Source: Clostridiales bacterium
GTDB lineage: Bacteria; Bacillota; Clostridia; Oscillospirales; Oscillospiraceae
Assembly (NCBI GenBank): GCA_022775085.1
Contig: JALFJQ010000070.1
Location: forward strand, 1 to 39,433
Reading direction: 5' to 3'
DNA length: 39,433 bases
Shown here: piece by piece, positions 25,618-33,502 of the stretch
Numbering within the stretch: the first letter of the stretch is position 1
Layout: the number at the start of each line of letters is the position of its first letter
Notes under the pieces: generated by a model
What the model was told of the DNA's origin: nothing
The model's input: the letters and a program-made list of their open reading frames with translations, nothing else
Databases searched by the model: none
Program-made: the position numbers and the translations under genes

Positions 25618-26691
25618 ATGGACATCCCCAAGACAATGAAAGCGCTGGTTGCCTACGGCAAGGACGACTACAGACTGGAACGGGACTACCCCACCCCCGT
25701 CTGCGGGTCGGACGATATTATCATCAAGACCGAAGCCTGCGGCATCTGCGCGGGGGACCTCAAGTGCAGCCATGGCGCGGCAATGTTCTGGGGCGATGAG
25801 ACCCAGCCTGCCTGGGTCAAGCCGCCCTTCATTCCCGGCCATGAATTTTTTGGACGCATCGTGCAAATGGGCGAAAACGTCACAGGCTTCCAGTTGGGCG
25901 ACAGAATCACCGCCGACCAGATTGTTCCCTGCGGTGAGTGCCGCTTTTGCAGGACCGGACACTACTGGATGTGCCAGCCCCACAATATTTTCGGCTTCCA
26001 GTCTACCAACAACGGAGGAATGGCTGAATATGTCCGCTATCCGAAAAATGCCGTAATTTCCCGGGTTCCCGAGAAAATGAGCATCGAAGACGCACTTCTG
26101 ATTGAGCCTTATGGCTGCTCCAAGCATTGCGTTGACCGGGCGCAGATTACCAACGAGGATGTGGTGGTCATCTCCGGCGCGGGTACACTGGGCCTGGGCA
26201 TGATTACCTATGCCAGAATGAAGAATCCCAAGCTGCTGATCGCGCTGGATATGCAGGACAACCGGCTGGAAAAGGCCAAGGAATTCGGGGCGGATTTGGT
26301 GTGGAACCCCGGAAAAATGAATGTAGGCCAGGAAATTCGGGAGCTGACGGAGGGTTACGGCTGCGACATCTACATTGAAGCCACGGGACACCCTTCCTCT
26401 GTGCTTCAGGGCATGGACATGATCCGCAAGCTGGGACGCTTTGTGGAGTTCTCTGTTTTCGGCGCGCCAACCACCATGGACTGGTCCATCATCGGCGACC
26501 GGAAGGAACTGGATGTCCTCGGCTCCCATCTCAGCCCCTACGCCTATCCCTTCGTGATCGAGAATATCGGAAACGGCAAGCTGAAAACCAGCGGCGTCGT
26601 GTCCCACGTTTTTGACCTAGAGGATTGGGAAACCGCCTTTGACTACGCCAGCGGAAAATACGGCGACTTCAAGGTTGCGTTCCGCTTCTGA
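25618..26691 (+). CDS. Zinc-dependent medium-chain alcohol/polyol dehydrogenase 3
   Basis: A 357-residue MDR dehydrogenase. C44 in CGICAGDLKC and GHEFFG form the catalytic zinc site. The four structural cysteines are in CGECRFCRTGHYWMC. ISGAGTLGLGM is the nucleotide loop. It has an insertion (HGAAMFWGDETQPAWVKPP region, about residues 53-71) before the GHE motif that the other two dehydrogenases lack, and it is related to polyol dehydrogenases with such a loop. AGGAGG precedes the ATG and it has its own consensus promoter. It is a single gene downstream of the ROK regulator and probably part of its regulon. Substrate unknown. Confidence 0.87.
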   Translation: MDIPKTMKALVAYGKDDYRLERDYPTPVCGSDDIIIKTEACGICAGDLKCSHGAAMFWGDETQPAWVKPPFIPGHEFFGRIVQMGENVTGFQLGDRITADQIVPCGECRFCRTGHYWMCQPHNIFGFQSTNNGGMAEYVRYPKNAVISRVPEKMSIEDALLIEPYGCSKHCVDRAQITNEDVVVISGAGTLGLGMITYARMKNPKLLIALDMQDNRLEKAKEFGADLVWNPGKMNVGQEIRELTEGYGCDIYIEATGHPSSVLQGMDMIRKLGRFVEFSVFGAPTTMDWSIIGDRKELDVLGSHLSPYAYPFVIENIGNGKLKTSGVVSHVFDLEDWETAFDYASGKYGDFKVAFRF

Positions 26692-26733
26692 TACTATTTC
26701 CGGGGCTGTTAAAAAAGTCCCTCAGCAAGGTAG

Positions 26734-26752
26734 CCAGTACCTTCGGCACTGG
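26734..26752. repeat. Short hairpin after dehydrogenase 3
   Basis: CCAGTACC and GGCACTGG pair with one mismatch around TTC. The surrounding sequence has no gene. Confidence 0.4.
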
Positions 26753-26810
26753 GTGCAAAAAACTAAGGAAGCTCTGATTCAATCGGCAAGAGCTGACAAC
26801 GATAGATTTT

Positions 26811-26883
26811 GTTTCCCCGGGAAGTATGAAAAACAGACGAATACTGTGGGTATTTCCTGTTTTTCATACTGCACCGGGGAAGC
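26811..26883. repeat. 73-bp nested hairpin
   Basis: GTTTCCCCGG and CCGGGGAAGC form the outer stem (one wobble). A perfect 13-bp inner stem, GTATGAAAAACAG with CTGTTTTTCATAC, follows, with AATAC/GTATT at the tip. It could be a strong terminator for dehydrogenase 3 or an insertion-element remnant. Confidence 0.6.
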
Positions 26884-26915
26884 AAACGACCACGGATCAG
26901 CCGCAGGCGATTTAT

Positions 26916-27116
26916 TCAGATAATATGAAATGACCTCTCAATTGCTGCTTTTGTGCGCTCTATGTAACCTTCCAGCACCTCTTTGGTATTGCCTCCGTCC
27001 AGTTGAATGGGAATCACACCCCGCTCCATGTCATAGTACACTTCCAGCCTTTTCTGGAGGGACTGCTTTGTTACAATGTTTTCTTCATAGAAGGGGCTGT
27101 CGGCGGTGAACACCTC
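26916..27116 (-). pseudogene. Possible C-terminal coding remnant, unrecognised
   Basis: A minus-strand reading of about 65 residues ending at a TGA at 26916 looks protein-like (KRLEVYYDMERGVIPIQ and EGYIERTKAAIERSF). No credible start is present: the only GTG overlaps an AGGAGG, and the frame upstream runs through hairpins and the fumarase-type gene. I do not recognise the family. It may be the tail of a lost gene or a chance open frame. Confidence 0.3.
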
Positions 27117-27133
27117 CTGAAATAATGAAAGCA

Positions 27134-27298
27134 GGGGGACGAATCTCTCGTCCCCCCGAATGAAGGAGGTTCCGCTTGCAATCCGCGTTGGCAAAGGACA
27201 GCAGGAAACAGGATGTGGCAGCTTTTGATGGAAGGGGACGGAAAGCGTCCCCTTCGAAGGAGGGCTCCCCGTTATGCAAATTGCGGAACATAACGGGG
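27134..27298 (-). repeat. Three hairpins downstream of the fumarase-type gene
   Basis: Three stems occur in sequence: CCCCGTTATG with CATAACGGGG (27267-27298), AGGGGACG with CGTCCCCT (27233-27253), and GGGGGACGA with TCGTCCCCC (27134-27156). The first, 18 nt after the stop, is likely to act in termination or mRNA stability; the other two are GGGGACG-type stems resembling each other. The 26692-27315 gap holds no secure gene. Confidence 0.55.
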
Positions 27299-27315
27299 AA
27301 CGGGCGGAATCGATC

Positions 27316-27951
27316 TTACTTAATGAACTTGACCTCGGGGTAGATGGCCTGCTTGACTTCTTCCTTCCGCTGGTTGTAGATGACCTTCTGCTCCTCGAAC
27401 AGGTTCCGACCATTGGGGTCGATGGACACGATCAGGGAGCCGAACTCCTTGACCTTATTGCACCACAGAGTCTCAGGCATACCCAGCTCATCCCAGTGAT
27501 GCTCCTGAATTTTCAGCACCTCAGTGGCAGCCACCACGGCGCAGCCTGCGGGGAAGACACAGTGGATAGCACCGAATTCCTTGCAGGCCCGCTCGGTGTT
27601 GGGGCCCATGCCGCCCTTGCCCACGATGACCCGGACGCCGGTGTGCTTCACAAACTCGTACTCGAACTTCTCCATCCGCATGGAGGTGGTGGAGCCCACG
27701 GAGACCATCTCGTAGTCATCCTCGGTGCCCTCGATCTTGCGGACGATGGGGCCTGCGTGGAAAATGGCCTTGTCGCGGATGTCGTAGGGCAGCTCCCGGC
27801 CGTACTCAATGAGTCGGCGGTGGGCCACGTCACGGCAGGTCATGAGGTCGCCATCCAGCCAGACAATGTCGCCCACGTGAATGTCAGCCAGATCTTCCGC
27901 GCTGACAGGGGTAATGAGAACCTTTTTTCCGTCTCTGATTTCCTTACTCAT
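27316..27951 (-). CDS. Fe-S fumarase / tartrate dehydratase-type beta subunit, orphan
   Basis: A 211-residue protein of the class I fumarase C-terminal / TtdB family (Fe-S hydro-lyase beta subunit). Typical sequence includes [28 protein letters not shown] and VGKGGMG. It forms the swivelling domain that binds the dicarboxylate; the alpha subunit carries the 4Fe-4S cluster. Normally the alpha gene lies immediately upstream. Here the upstream DNA is a truncated relaxase beginning about 30 nt away, so the alpha subunit is missing from this place. GGAGG precedes the ATG, and the reading frame is intact. It may be non-functional unless an alpha subunit exists elsewhere. Confidence 0.85.
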   Translation of the reverse strand: MSKEIRDGKKVLITPVSAEDLADIHVGDIVWLDGDLMTCRDVAHRRLIEYGRELPYDIRDKAIFHAGPIVRKIEGTEDDYEMVSVGSTTSMRMEKFEYEFVKHTGVRVIVGKGGMGPNTERACKEFGAIHCVFPAGCAVVAATEVLKIQEHHWDELGMPETLWCNKVKEFGSLIVSIDPNGRNLFEEQKVIYNQRKEEVKQAIYPEVKFIK

Positions 27952-27973
27952 ATGACAGCCTCCATTTATAGTG

Positions 27974-28339
27974 TCACGTTATTGAACGTTTAACAGCGTT
28001 CCATAACAGGTGATTATGAATATGCCCTTTATCAACATGGGTGGTAAGTACAAACTCGTACTCGCCACCCAATATTTCATTTGCAAGCTGCATCCCAATC
28101 TCATGGGTTTCCTCTGGGGAGACCTCCCCAGGCCGAAATGCCTGTATCAGGTGGCGACCCAGGTTGGTGCCCTTGTCAATGGCGTGGCGGCGTGTCCATT
28201 CAAATTCAATGTCCGCAGTTTCAGCGGCACAGCCGAAGGAGGACACCAGCAGCTTTCCATCCGTCTTGTCGGGATCGCAGATATAATCAATGGCCGCTTT
28301 CAGCGTTGACTTAATAGGATGCGTCTTTGTAACTGCCAT
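27974..28339 (-). pseudogene. mobA: Truncated MobA/VirD2-type relaxase
   Basis: 121 residues matching the N-terminal part of a mobilisation relaxase: MAVTKTHPIKSTLKAAIDY start, and the metal-binding three-histidine motif in THVDKGHIHNHLLWNAV. Intact relaxases of this family run to several hundred residues; this one stops right after the histidine motif, where the sequence joins the fumarase-type gene's leader. The first catalytic part is present but the protein would not function. It overlaps the mobC remnant, as in real mob operons. Confidence 0.8.
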
Positions 28340-28535
28340 ATCTGATCCAGCCTTTCCCGGATTTCCTCCATGTCGGCCTGATAGGAAGGACCACCGGCAT
28401 TGACCCGTTTGGCGATCTGACTGATGTTCCGGCCAATGGCGGACAGGAGCTTGTCCATCTCCTTAATGTCCCTAGTGTCCACACAGATGATATATCCGTC
28501 AATCGCCATCTTCCGCAGATAAGCGCCGATCCGCT
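28300..28535 (-). pseudogene. mobC: C-terminal fragment of MobC-like relaxosome protein
   Basis: The readable frame contains RIGAYLRKMAIDGY, ISQIAKRVNAGG and DMEEIRERLDQIWQLQ, the usual C-terminal half of MobC accessory proteins that help the relaxase open oriT. The N-terminal half is missing: homology stops near 28535, where the GcvT-like fragment begins on the other strand. It overlaps the relaxase start by about 40 nt. Confidence 0.75.
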
Positions 28536-29033
28536 TTGTCTGGAGTTGGGCCAGATGAAATTGAGGCGGTTCTTCGCAGTGCCTGCGAAAAGGCCGGCGG
28601 GCGGCAGGTTACGGAGTTCCAGGTGATGGCCTGGACACTTCCCACCGAAGCAGGCTTCTACTATATGAAGGATCTCGCGCAAACCAATCCCTTTGAAGTG
28701 GGAATGGATGGAAGCATCAACTGGGATAAGGATTTAGTCGGGAAAAAGGCCCTCCTGAAAATCAAGGAGCAAGGCTCTAAGCGGGAAATGCTGGGCTTTG
28801 AGTGTCTGGAGGATGACTACCTGATCAAGTCCGGTCATCTAGGTGGTGCCGGTGAAGCCGTGTATTTGGACGGTTATGAGGAGGAAGTGGGCAGAATCGT
28901 AAAGCTGGTGTACTCCTATGTGAAAGACGTGAACAACGGCTATATTCTGGCACAGAAGGGTGTGTTCAAGCCGGGAGATCATTTCCGTGCCCGCGGGCAT
29001 GAGTGCGTGATCACGGAGCGGAAATGGATCTGA
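28536..29033 (+). pseudogene. C-terminal fragment of a GcvT-like aminomethyltransferase
   Basis: About 165 residues matching the C-terminal half of the GcvT / aminomethyltransferase superfamily, which transfer one-carbon units to tetrahydrofolate. Recognisable parts are FEVGMDGSINWDKDLVGKKALL, given here in full only as a landmark, and LGFE followed by a barrel-like end with GHLGG and PGDHFRARGHECVITERKW. The folate-binding N-terminal half is missing because the sequence joins the mobC remnant at about 28536. No proper start codon or ribosome-binding site is present. The stop at 29033 is probably the original one. Confidence 0.7.
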
Positions 29034-29490
29034 CAGATCATTATGTAGCCCACCTTCTTCCGGCTGCACAATGACGCGTGAAATTCACCCGTCAATCAAT
29101 GAACCCCGGACAGATTTTCCCATGAGAAGGCATGGAACAGAGCAGGTAAATGAATCCGCTTTGGAACCTGTGCGTTCCCGCCTATAAAATCAAATCCGAT
29201 ATATCTCCGCGCCGAAAAGTCCCAGTATTCCAATTGAACACCGGGCCTTTTCTTACGATTCAATGCAATTTGCTTGGGCAGGAAAACCACCATGGTACGT
29301 CTGGATTCAGTACGCACTATGTCGGTTTGCTATGCAGTTGTATTATTGTGAGCTGCTTCCCGACTGCGGCAAGAGACTCCGAGAATAGGAAACTCAGCCC
29401 ACGGGTTTCAAGCGCCTCCTCACTTGCCCCTGAACCGTTTGACAGTTTTGCGATTAACTTTTATCCTTTGTCGACCGTATCTACGCTATT
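29034..29490. other. Gene-free stretch
   Basis: The 457 bp between the GcvT-like fragment and the recombinase fragment show no reading frame with family likeness and no clear RNA or hairpin. Confidence 0.5.
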
Positions 29491-29772
29491 TCAGATCAAA
29501 GGAAATATCACACTTGGCGGTATATGGCACTTTTTCCTGTGCGGTATTGCCTTAACAATCTGAATTTCGCCGGTACGCAGGTCAACATCGCTGCGTTTGA
29601 GTTCCCACCCCTCTATTGGGCGCAGACCGCAGGTGCAGGCCAGCCTGAAATAGGTGCTCAGAGTCAAAGGCAGAAGCGGATTCCTGGGATTACGAAAATG
29701 GTCTATTGCAGAAAAAATGCTGCGCATCTCTGTATCGGTAAAGATGTACGGAACAAAATTATCCCTGGGTGA
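29491..29772 (-). pseudogene. Tyrosine recombinase fragment
   Basis: A minus-strand segment of about 90 residues resembles the start of the catalytic domain of XerC/phage-type recombinases: NFVPYIFTDTEMRSIFSAID, then ACTCGLRPIEGWELKRSDVD with the first catalytic arginine in GLRP. The remaining catalytic HxxR and tyrosine regions are absent, and the N-terminal side ends where the XRE gene begins on the opposite strand. Confidence 0.7.
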
Positions 29773-29989
29773 TCGTAACATCATCGGCAGGCGTGTTACC
29801 GAGGCGCGGTTGGCGCAGGGAATGAAACAGGTGGAACTGCTTACCAAATTGCAGCTTGCCGGGATCGATATCAGCGTACCCGCACTGTCCCTGCTGGAAG
29901 GCCAGAAACGACCGGTATCGGATATTGAATTGAATGCGCTGGCGGATATCCTGAATGTATCCGTTAACTGGTTGCTGGGAAGAGAATAA
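29744..29989 (+). CDS. XRE-family helix-turn-helix regulator
   Basis: An 81-residue protein. After a short lead, residues from about 13 to 75 form a lambda-repressor-like DNA-binding domain (RVTEARLAQGMKQVELLTKL, then PALSLLEGQKRPVSD, then ADILNVSVNWLLGRE). It is a single-domain cytosolic regulator. The ATG at 29744 is chosen because homology begins soon after it; the ribosome-binding site is weak (GGTAAAG). Its first codons overlap the antisense recombinase fragment, so the original 5' end may have been altered. Target unknown. Confidence 0.75.
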   Translation: MYGTKLSLGDRNIIGRRVTEARLAQGMKQVELLTKLQLAGIDISVPALSLLEGQKRPVSDIELNALADILNVSVNWLLGRE

Positions 29990-30198
29990 AAAACGCCGTC
30001 GATGCGAGTTGCGCTCACACCGACGGCGATGTTTATTTTATGCCCTGTTTTTCCTTGAAAAAAGCAAGAAATCCGGAAAGCAAAACACCTGGAAAAAGTT
30101 CAAAATTCCCGGTTTTTTGAAATAGCATATTTTGGAACTATCCCCGCGGCTATCCCCCACGGCATTTTGAACCGCCACATTTTGCGTCAAAAAGTTAG

Positions 30199-30235
30199 AA
30201 AAACACCGGATTTCTTGTCGAAATCCGGTGTTTTT
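30199..30235 (-). terminator. Terminator next to the tRNA remnant
   Basis: AAACACCGGATTTC pairs with GAAATCCGGTGTTT, with A and T runs at the edges. On the minus strand it lies directly after the tRNA-like CCA end, as expected for a tRNA terminator. Confidence 0.85.
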
Positions 30236-30236
30236 A

Positions 30237-30281
30237 TGGTTGCGGAGGCAGGACTCGAACCTACGACCTCCGGGTTATGAG
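30237..30281 (-). tRNA. 3' half of a tRNA-Met (CAT), attachment-site remnant
   Basis: On the minus strand the sequence runs from anticodon loop CTCATAA through CCGGG, the T arm GTAGG TTCGAGT CCTGC, the acceptor strand CTCCGCA, and A plus CCA. The 5' half is absent: the bases before the loop (CGCAG) cannot form the anticodon stem. This is the classic scar of integration into a tRNA 3' end, not a working tRNA. Confidence 0.8.
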
Positions 30282-30396
30282 CTGCGGTTTACATAACTTT
30301 ATCCGCAATTAATCGAGGTTTTAGAGCCTTTTCGGGGAGTTTGTCACCTCAGGCAATCCACTAGAATCTCCCCCGTCCACTGCGTGCTGATCCCGT

Positions 30397-30646
30397 ATGG
30401 GTCAAAACATGGGTCAAAAATGTGGTCTTGCTATGGGTCAGCCAACCAGGCAGCTTTCACTGCCAAATTTGGACTTACGACACATTCAAGACCACTTTGG
30501 ATTCACTTTTCCTAGGTTCGCGCTGACCCGGTTTTCAGAAGGTTTTTCACGCCTTGTTTTCGAGCCTTACGTCGATACCGGGCGGTTTTCTTCCTCTGCC
30601 GGTAATCCCCCACCCCGCTTCCAACATGGGTCAAAAACATGGGTCA
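30397..30646. repeat. Five direct copies of ATGGGTCA beside the tRNA scar
   Basis: Copies start at 30397, 30409, 30433, 30626 and 30639; three are followed by AAAA. They occur as two close groups. Spacing and position near the attachment scar suit integrase arm-type sites, though they may be leftover coding sequence of an integrase C-terminus on the minus strand. The 30000-30853 gap holds no intact gene. Confidence 0.55.
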
Positions 30647-30853
30647 GGCTGATTTTCCTCTCCCAGGCATGATCTTCACCCCAGGGTGTCGTGATTGTAA
30701 CATAGCTTTCAAAAAATGCAAGTCTTTTCTTCCCAAAAGAAACTGCCGTCAGGTGGTACCATCTGATACCACCCAGCGGCAACTAACAATACGAAGTAAT
30801 CAAATAAAGGGACTTTCAAAATCGCCCCGGGATCTTTGACAAGTTGCCCTCCG

Positions 30854-32473
30854 TCACTTGATGAGTTCCAGAACCTGCTGCATTGTTTTCTTACCGAAAA
30901 CCACATCCTGGTCATTCACTACCATGCATGGCACACTCATGATATTGTACTGATTTTTCAAGTCCTCAAAATGGCGAATATCATACACATGGGCTGTCAC
31001 ATTGGGATTCTCTGCAGCGATCCGCTGGGTAGCTACCACCAAATCGGGACACATAGTACAAGAGAGTGTAACCAAGATCTTGATATCTACGGCTTCTGTA
31101 ATGGCTTCAATCTGCCGTTTTGTGTCCTCATCGATTGCCTGTCCGGGGCCTGCGGCGTTGTACAGTCCCAGCACAAAAGAAGTAAACTCATGACCGCTGG
31201 GCACACCGTGGAAAGCGAGACCTGTTGGTGTCCCGTCTGCCGAGCAAACCTCCACGCAGGGGGCAAAAGTTTCCTGCGCCTGTCTGTCACACACCTCCAG
31301 CTCCAGCTTGTCAGAAATTGCCACAAGTGCGGATATGAAGCTTTCCAATTCGGCTGAAATCGGACGCTTGTCCAGATATAGTTTCAGCAGAAGCGGTTGT
31401 TTCATTCGGGTGAAGACAGTGTCCAACTGCTGCCGCATCTCTTTCGTGAACAGTTCGTCGGAGCCCTCAGATTCATGGGTATCGACTGTGACAGTTGTTT
31501 CGCTCTGCTTTACAGAAGGTGCATCGGCACGTAGGCCGGTCTTCCTCTGCATTGCCGCCACATATTTTTCCAATTCCGTAGCAGCAAGCGCACCGTCGCT
31601 GGTGGCAGTCACCACCTGACGCAGAGGCTTGATACACACATCTCCCGCCGCGTACACGCCGTCCGCACTGGTTTTTTGAGATTCGTCGGTCACAATATAC
31701 CCCTGTTCGTTCAGGTCCACAATCCCTTTGAGCATTTCGGTAGCAGGAGCATACCCGGCAAACACGAAAACGCCAAAGGTTTCCTTGCTCTTGTATTCCG
31801 CCACCTCACCGGTGGCGGTGTTTTTGTATCGAGCATAGGTTAAGCCGTTCTCCCCGGACACTTCCTCCATCACGGTGTTGGTCAGGACGGTAATCTTTTC
31901 GTGATTTTTCGCCTGGTCTGCCACAGATGCCGCACAGGAGAAGTCATCCTTACGGACAAGGATCGTCACATGCCGGGCAAATTTGGTCAAGAAGACGCTT
32001 TCCTCCGCCGCGGCATAGCCTCCGCCAACCACAAAGATTTCCTTGCCGGTAAAGAATTCACCGTCACAGGTGGCGCAGTAGGCAACGCCCCGGCCCTTGT
32101 GTTCCTCCTCACCCTTAAAACCAACCGTTCTGGGATGGGCACCAGTGGCAAGCAGGATACCAAAACAGCGATGTTCCCCCTGATTAGTGCGCACAGTCTT
32201 GATATCCCCAGAAAGGTCAAAGCCGATAGCCTCTGCCAGCATAAACTCTGCACCAAAAGATTCTGCCTGCTGCTGGATGGTGTCAGTCAGGGCTTTGCCG
32301 CTGGTTTTGGCAATACCAGGATAGTTAACTACCTCATGGGTGATGGAGATTTGACCACCGAACTGTTCTTTTTCCAAAACCAGTACCCGGTACTTTGCCC
32401 GGGCCAGATACAGGGCGGCGGTGAGCCCCGCAGGACCACCGCCAACCACAATCACATCGTACAGATTTTCCAT
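30854..32473 (-). CDS. AhpF-like peroxiredoxin reductase with C-terminal thioredoxin-fold domain
   Basis: A 539-residue flavoprotein that should pass electrons from NAD(P)H to the adjacent AhpC. Residues 1 to about 310 are a thioredoxin-reductase domain with FAD motif GGGPAG (11-16) and redox pair C133/C136 in CATCDG. The C-terminal part is a thioredoxin-fold domain with a second pair in SCTMC (about 472-475) and a cis-proline-type SVPCMV. In classical AhpF the thioredoxin folds are N-terminal, so the domain order is reversed. I recall this as the AhpF-homolog family found beside lone ahpC genes (TIGR03143). The ATG at 32473 overlaps the ahpC stop by one base, with no good ribosome-binding site, implying translational coupling. 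The codon before it is TTG and is not chosen. Confidence 0.88.
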   Translation of the reverse strand: MENLYDVIVVGGGPAGLTAALYLARAKYRVLVLEKEQFGGQISITHEVVNYPGIAKTSGKALTDTIQQQAESFGAEFMLAEAIGFDLSGDIKTVRTNQGEHRCFGILLATGAHPRTVGFKGEEEHKGRGVAYCATCDGEFFTGKEIFVVGGGYAAAEESVFLTKFARHVTILVRKDDFSCAASVADQAKNHEKITVLTNTVMEEVSGENGLTYARYKNTATGEVAEYKSKETFGVFVFAGYAPATEMLKGIVDLNEQGYIVTDESQKTSADGVYAAGDVCIKPLRQVVTATSDGALAATELEKYVAAMQRKTGLRADAPSVKQSETTVTVDTHESEGSDELFTKEMRQQLDTVFTRMKQPLLLKLYLDKRPISAELESFISALVAISDKLELEVCDRQAQETFAPCVEVCSADGTPTGLAFHGVPSGHEFTSFVLGLYNAAGPGQAIDEDTKRQIEAITEAVDIKILVTLSCTMCPDLVVATQRIAAENPNVTAHVYDIRHFEDLKNQYNIMSVPCMVVNDQDVVFGKKTMQQVLELIK

Positions 32474-33036
32474 CAAAGCTGACCGACCAGATCCAGACTG
32501 GGCTTCAGGGTTTCCGCGCCGGGTTTCCAGTTAGCTGGACAGACTTGGTCGCCGTGGGCATGGACAAACTGGCAAGCCTGCACCTTGCGCAGCAGTTCCT
32601 CGGCGTTCCGGCCCACGTTGCCGGCAGTCACCTCGTAGCCTACGATCTTACCTTCAGGATTAATAATAAAAGTACCACGCTCGGCAAGACCATCGGACTC
32701 GATCAGTACCTGAAAATCTCTGGAGATTGCGTGGGTAGGGTCTGCCAGCATGGGGTAATTGATCTTCTTGATCCGGTCGGATGCATCATGCCATGCCTTG
32801 TGGACAAAGTGGGTATCGGTGGATACGGAGTAGACCTCGCAGCCGATGGCCCGGAACTGCTCATACTTGTCCGCCAGATCTTCCAGTTCGGTGGGACAGA
32901 CAAAGGTAAAGTCGGCAGGATAGAAGAAAAATACGCTCCACTTGCCTAAGATATCCTCCTTGGATACAAACTTGAAATCGTTCTCGTGGAACGCATAGGT
33001 GCGAAAATCGGAAATTTCCTTATTGATCATAGACAT
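32473..33036 (-). CDS. ahpC: Alkyl hydroperoxide reductase subunit C (2-Cys peroxiredoxin)
   Basis: A 187-residue cytosolic peroxiredoxin that reduces H2O2 and organic peroxides. The peroxidatic cysteine is C47 in DFTFVCPTE and the resolving cysteine is C166 in DQVCPANWKPG, both at classic AhpC positions. GTFIINPEGKI and the overall length are typical. I start at the ATG at 33036, which has TGGAGGAA upstream lying inside the end of the preceding gene; a longer frame to 33105 has no homology. It forms an operon with superoxide reductase upstream and the AhpF-like reductase downstream. Confidence 0.95.
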   Translation of the reverse strand: MSMINKEISDFRTYAFHENDFKFVSKEDILGKWSVFFFYPADFTFVCPTELEDLADKYEQFRAIGCEVYSVSTDTHFVHKAWHDASDRIKKINYPMLADPTHAISRDFQVLIESDGLAERGTFIINPEGKIVGYEVTAGNVGRNAEELLRKVQACQFVHAHGDQVCPANWKPGAETLKPSLDLVGQL

Positions 33037-33038
33037 AT

Positions 33039-33413
33039 TCAATTCCTCCAAAGATCGTGTTGATTGCAGAAAGCGTAGACAGCCCGGACTTCGTCCCCTT
33101 CGCAAAGAGCGAATTTTGCTCTCGGCTCGTCATCCGGATCTAGATGGGCATACTGGATCCCGTGCTCGGTTTCCAGGCAGATCCATTCGATATAGTGCTC
33201 CTGATTCATAGGATGTTCCACCGATCCCACTGTCACATGAACAACGTTGCCATCCAGCTCATAAGCAGGGACATGCTTCTCTCCGGAAGCCTCTGTCGTA
33301 CCCGGCTTGATCGCGTGCATTTTTTCACCACAGCACATAACCGGAACACCTGCGTCCCGAATCATGGCGACGATATTGCCGCAATGCTTGCAGATATAGA
33401 ATTTCTGTTTCAT
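33039..33413 (-). CDS. dfx: Superoxide reductase (desulfoferrodoxin, two-iron type)
   Basis: A 124-residue protein that reduces superoxide to peroxide without releasing oxygen, as anaerobes do. The N-terminal desulforedoxin Fe(Cys)4 site uses C8, C11, C27 and C28. The catalytic neelaredoxin iron site is seen as E45-K46-H47, H67, H73, C116 and H119, matching the known order. AAGGAGG precedes the ATG. It is the first gene of the operon: the peroxide it makes would be removed by the next gene product, AhpC, recharged by the AhpF-like reductase. Divergent from the transporter gene across 89 bp. Confidence 0.95.
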   Translation of the reverse strand: MKQKFYICKHCGNIVAMIRDAGVPVMCCGEKMHAIKPGTTEASGEKHVPAYELDGNVVHVTVGSVEHPMNQEHYIEWICLETEHGIQYAHLDPDDEPRAKFALCEGDEVRAVYAFCNQHDLWRN

Positions 33414-33502
33414 AAACTCCCTCCTTCTAAGGAAAGTGTGTCCTTTTTCCGATCAATAATGCATGAAAAGCAGGGCATACTACCGGAAAAGGAAGTGGAA
33501 AA

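Noticed and set aside
30237..30320. A complete tRNA gene
   Set aside because: No sequence able to form the 5' acceptor, D arm or 5' anticodon strand is present beside the 3' half.
30397..30672. A 91-codon + strand gene starting MGQNMGQK
   Set aside because: Its repeats are the ATGGGTCA copies themselves, it has no ribosome-binding site, and the rest has no family likeness.
33414..33502. A PerR or Fur box between the superoxide reductase and transporter genes
   Set aside because: I looked for a TTATAAT-type or Fur-type inverted repeat and found none.
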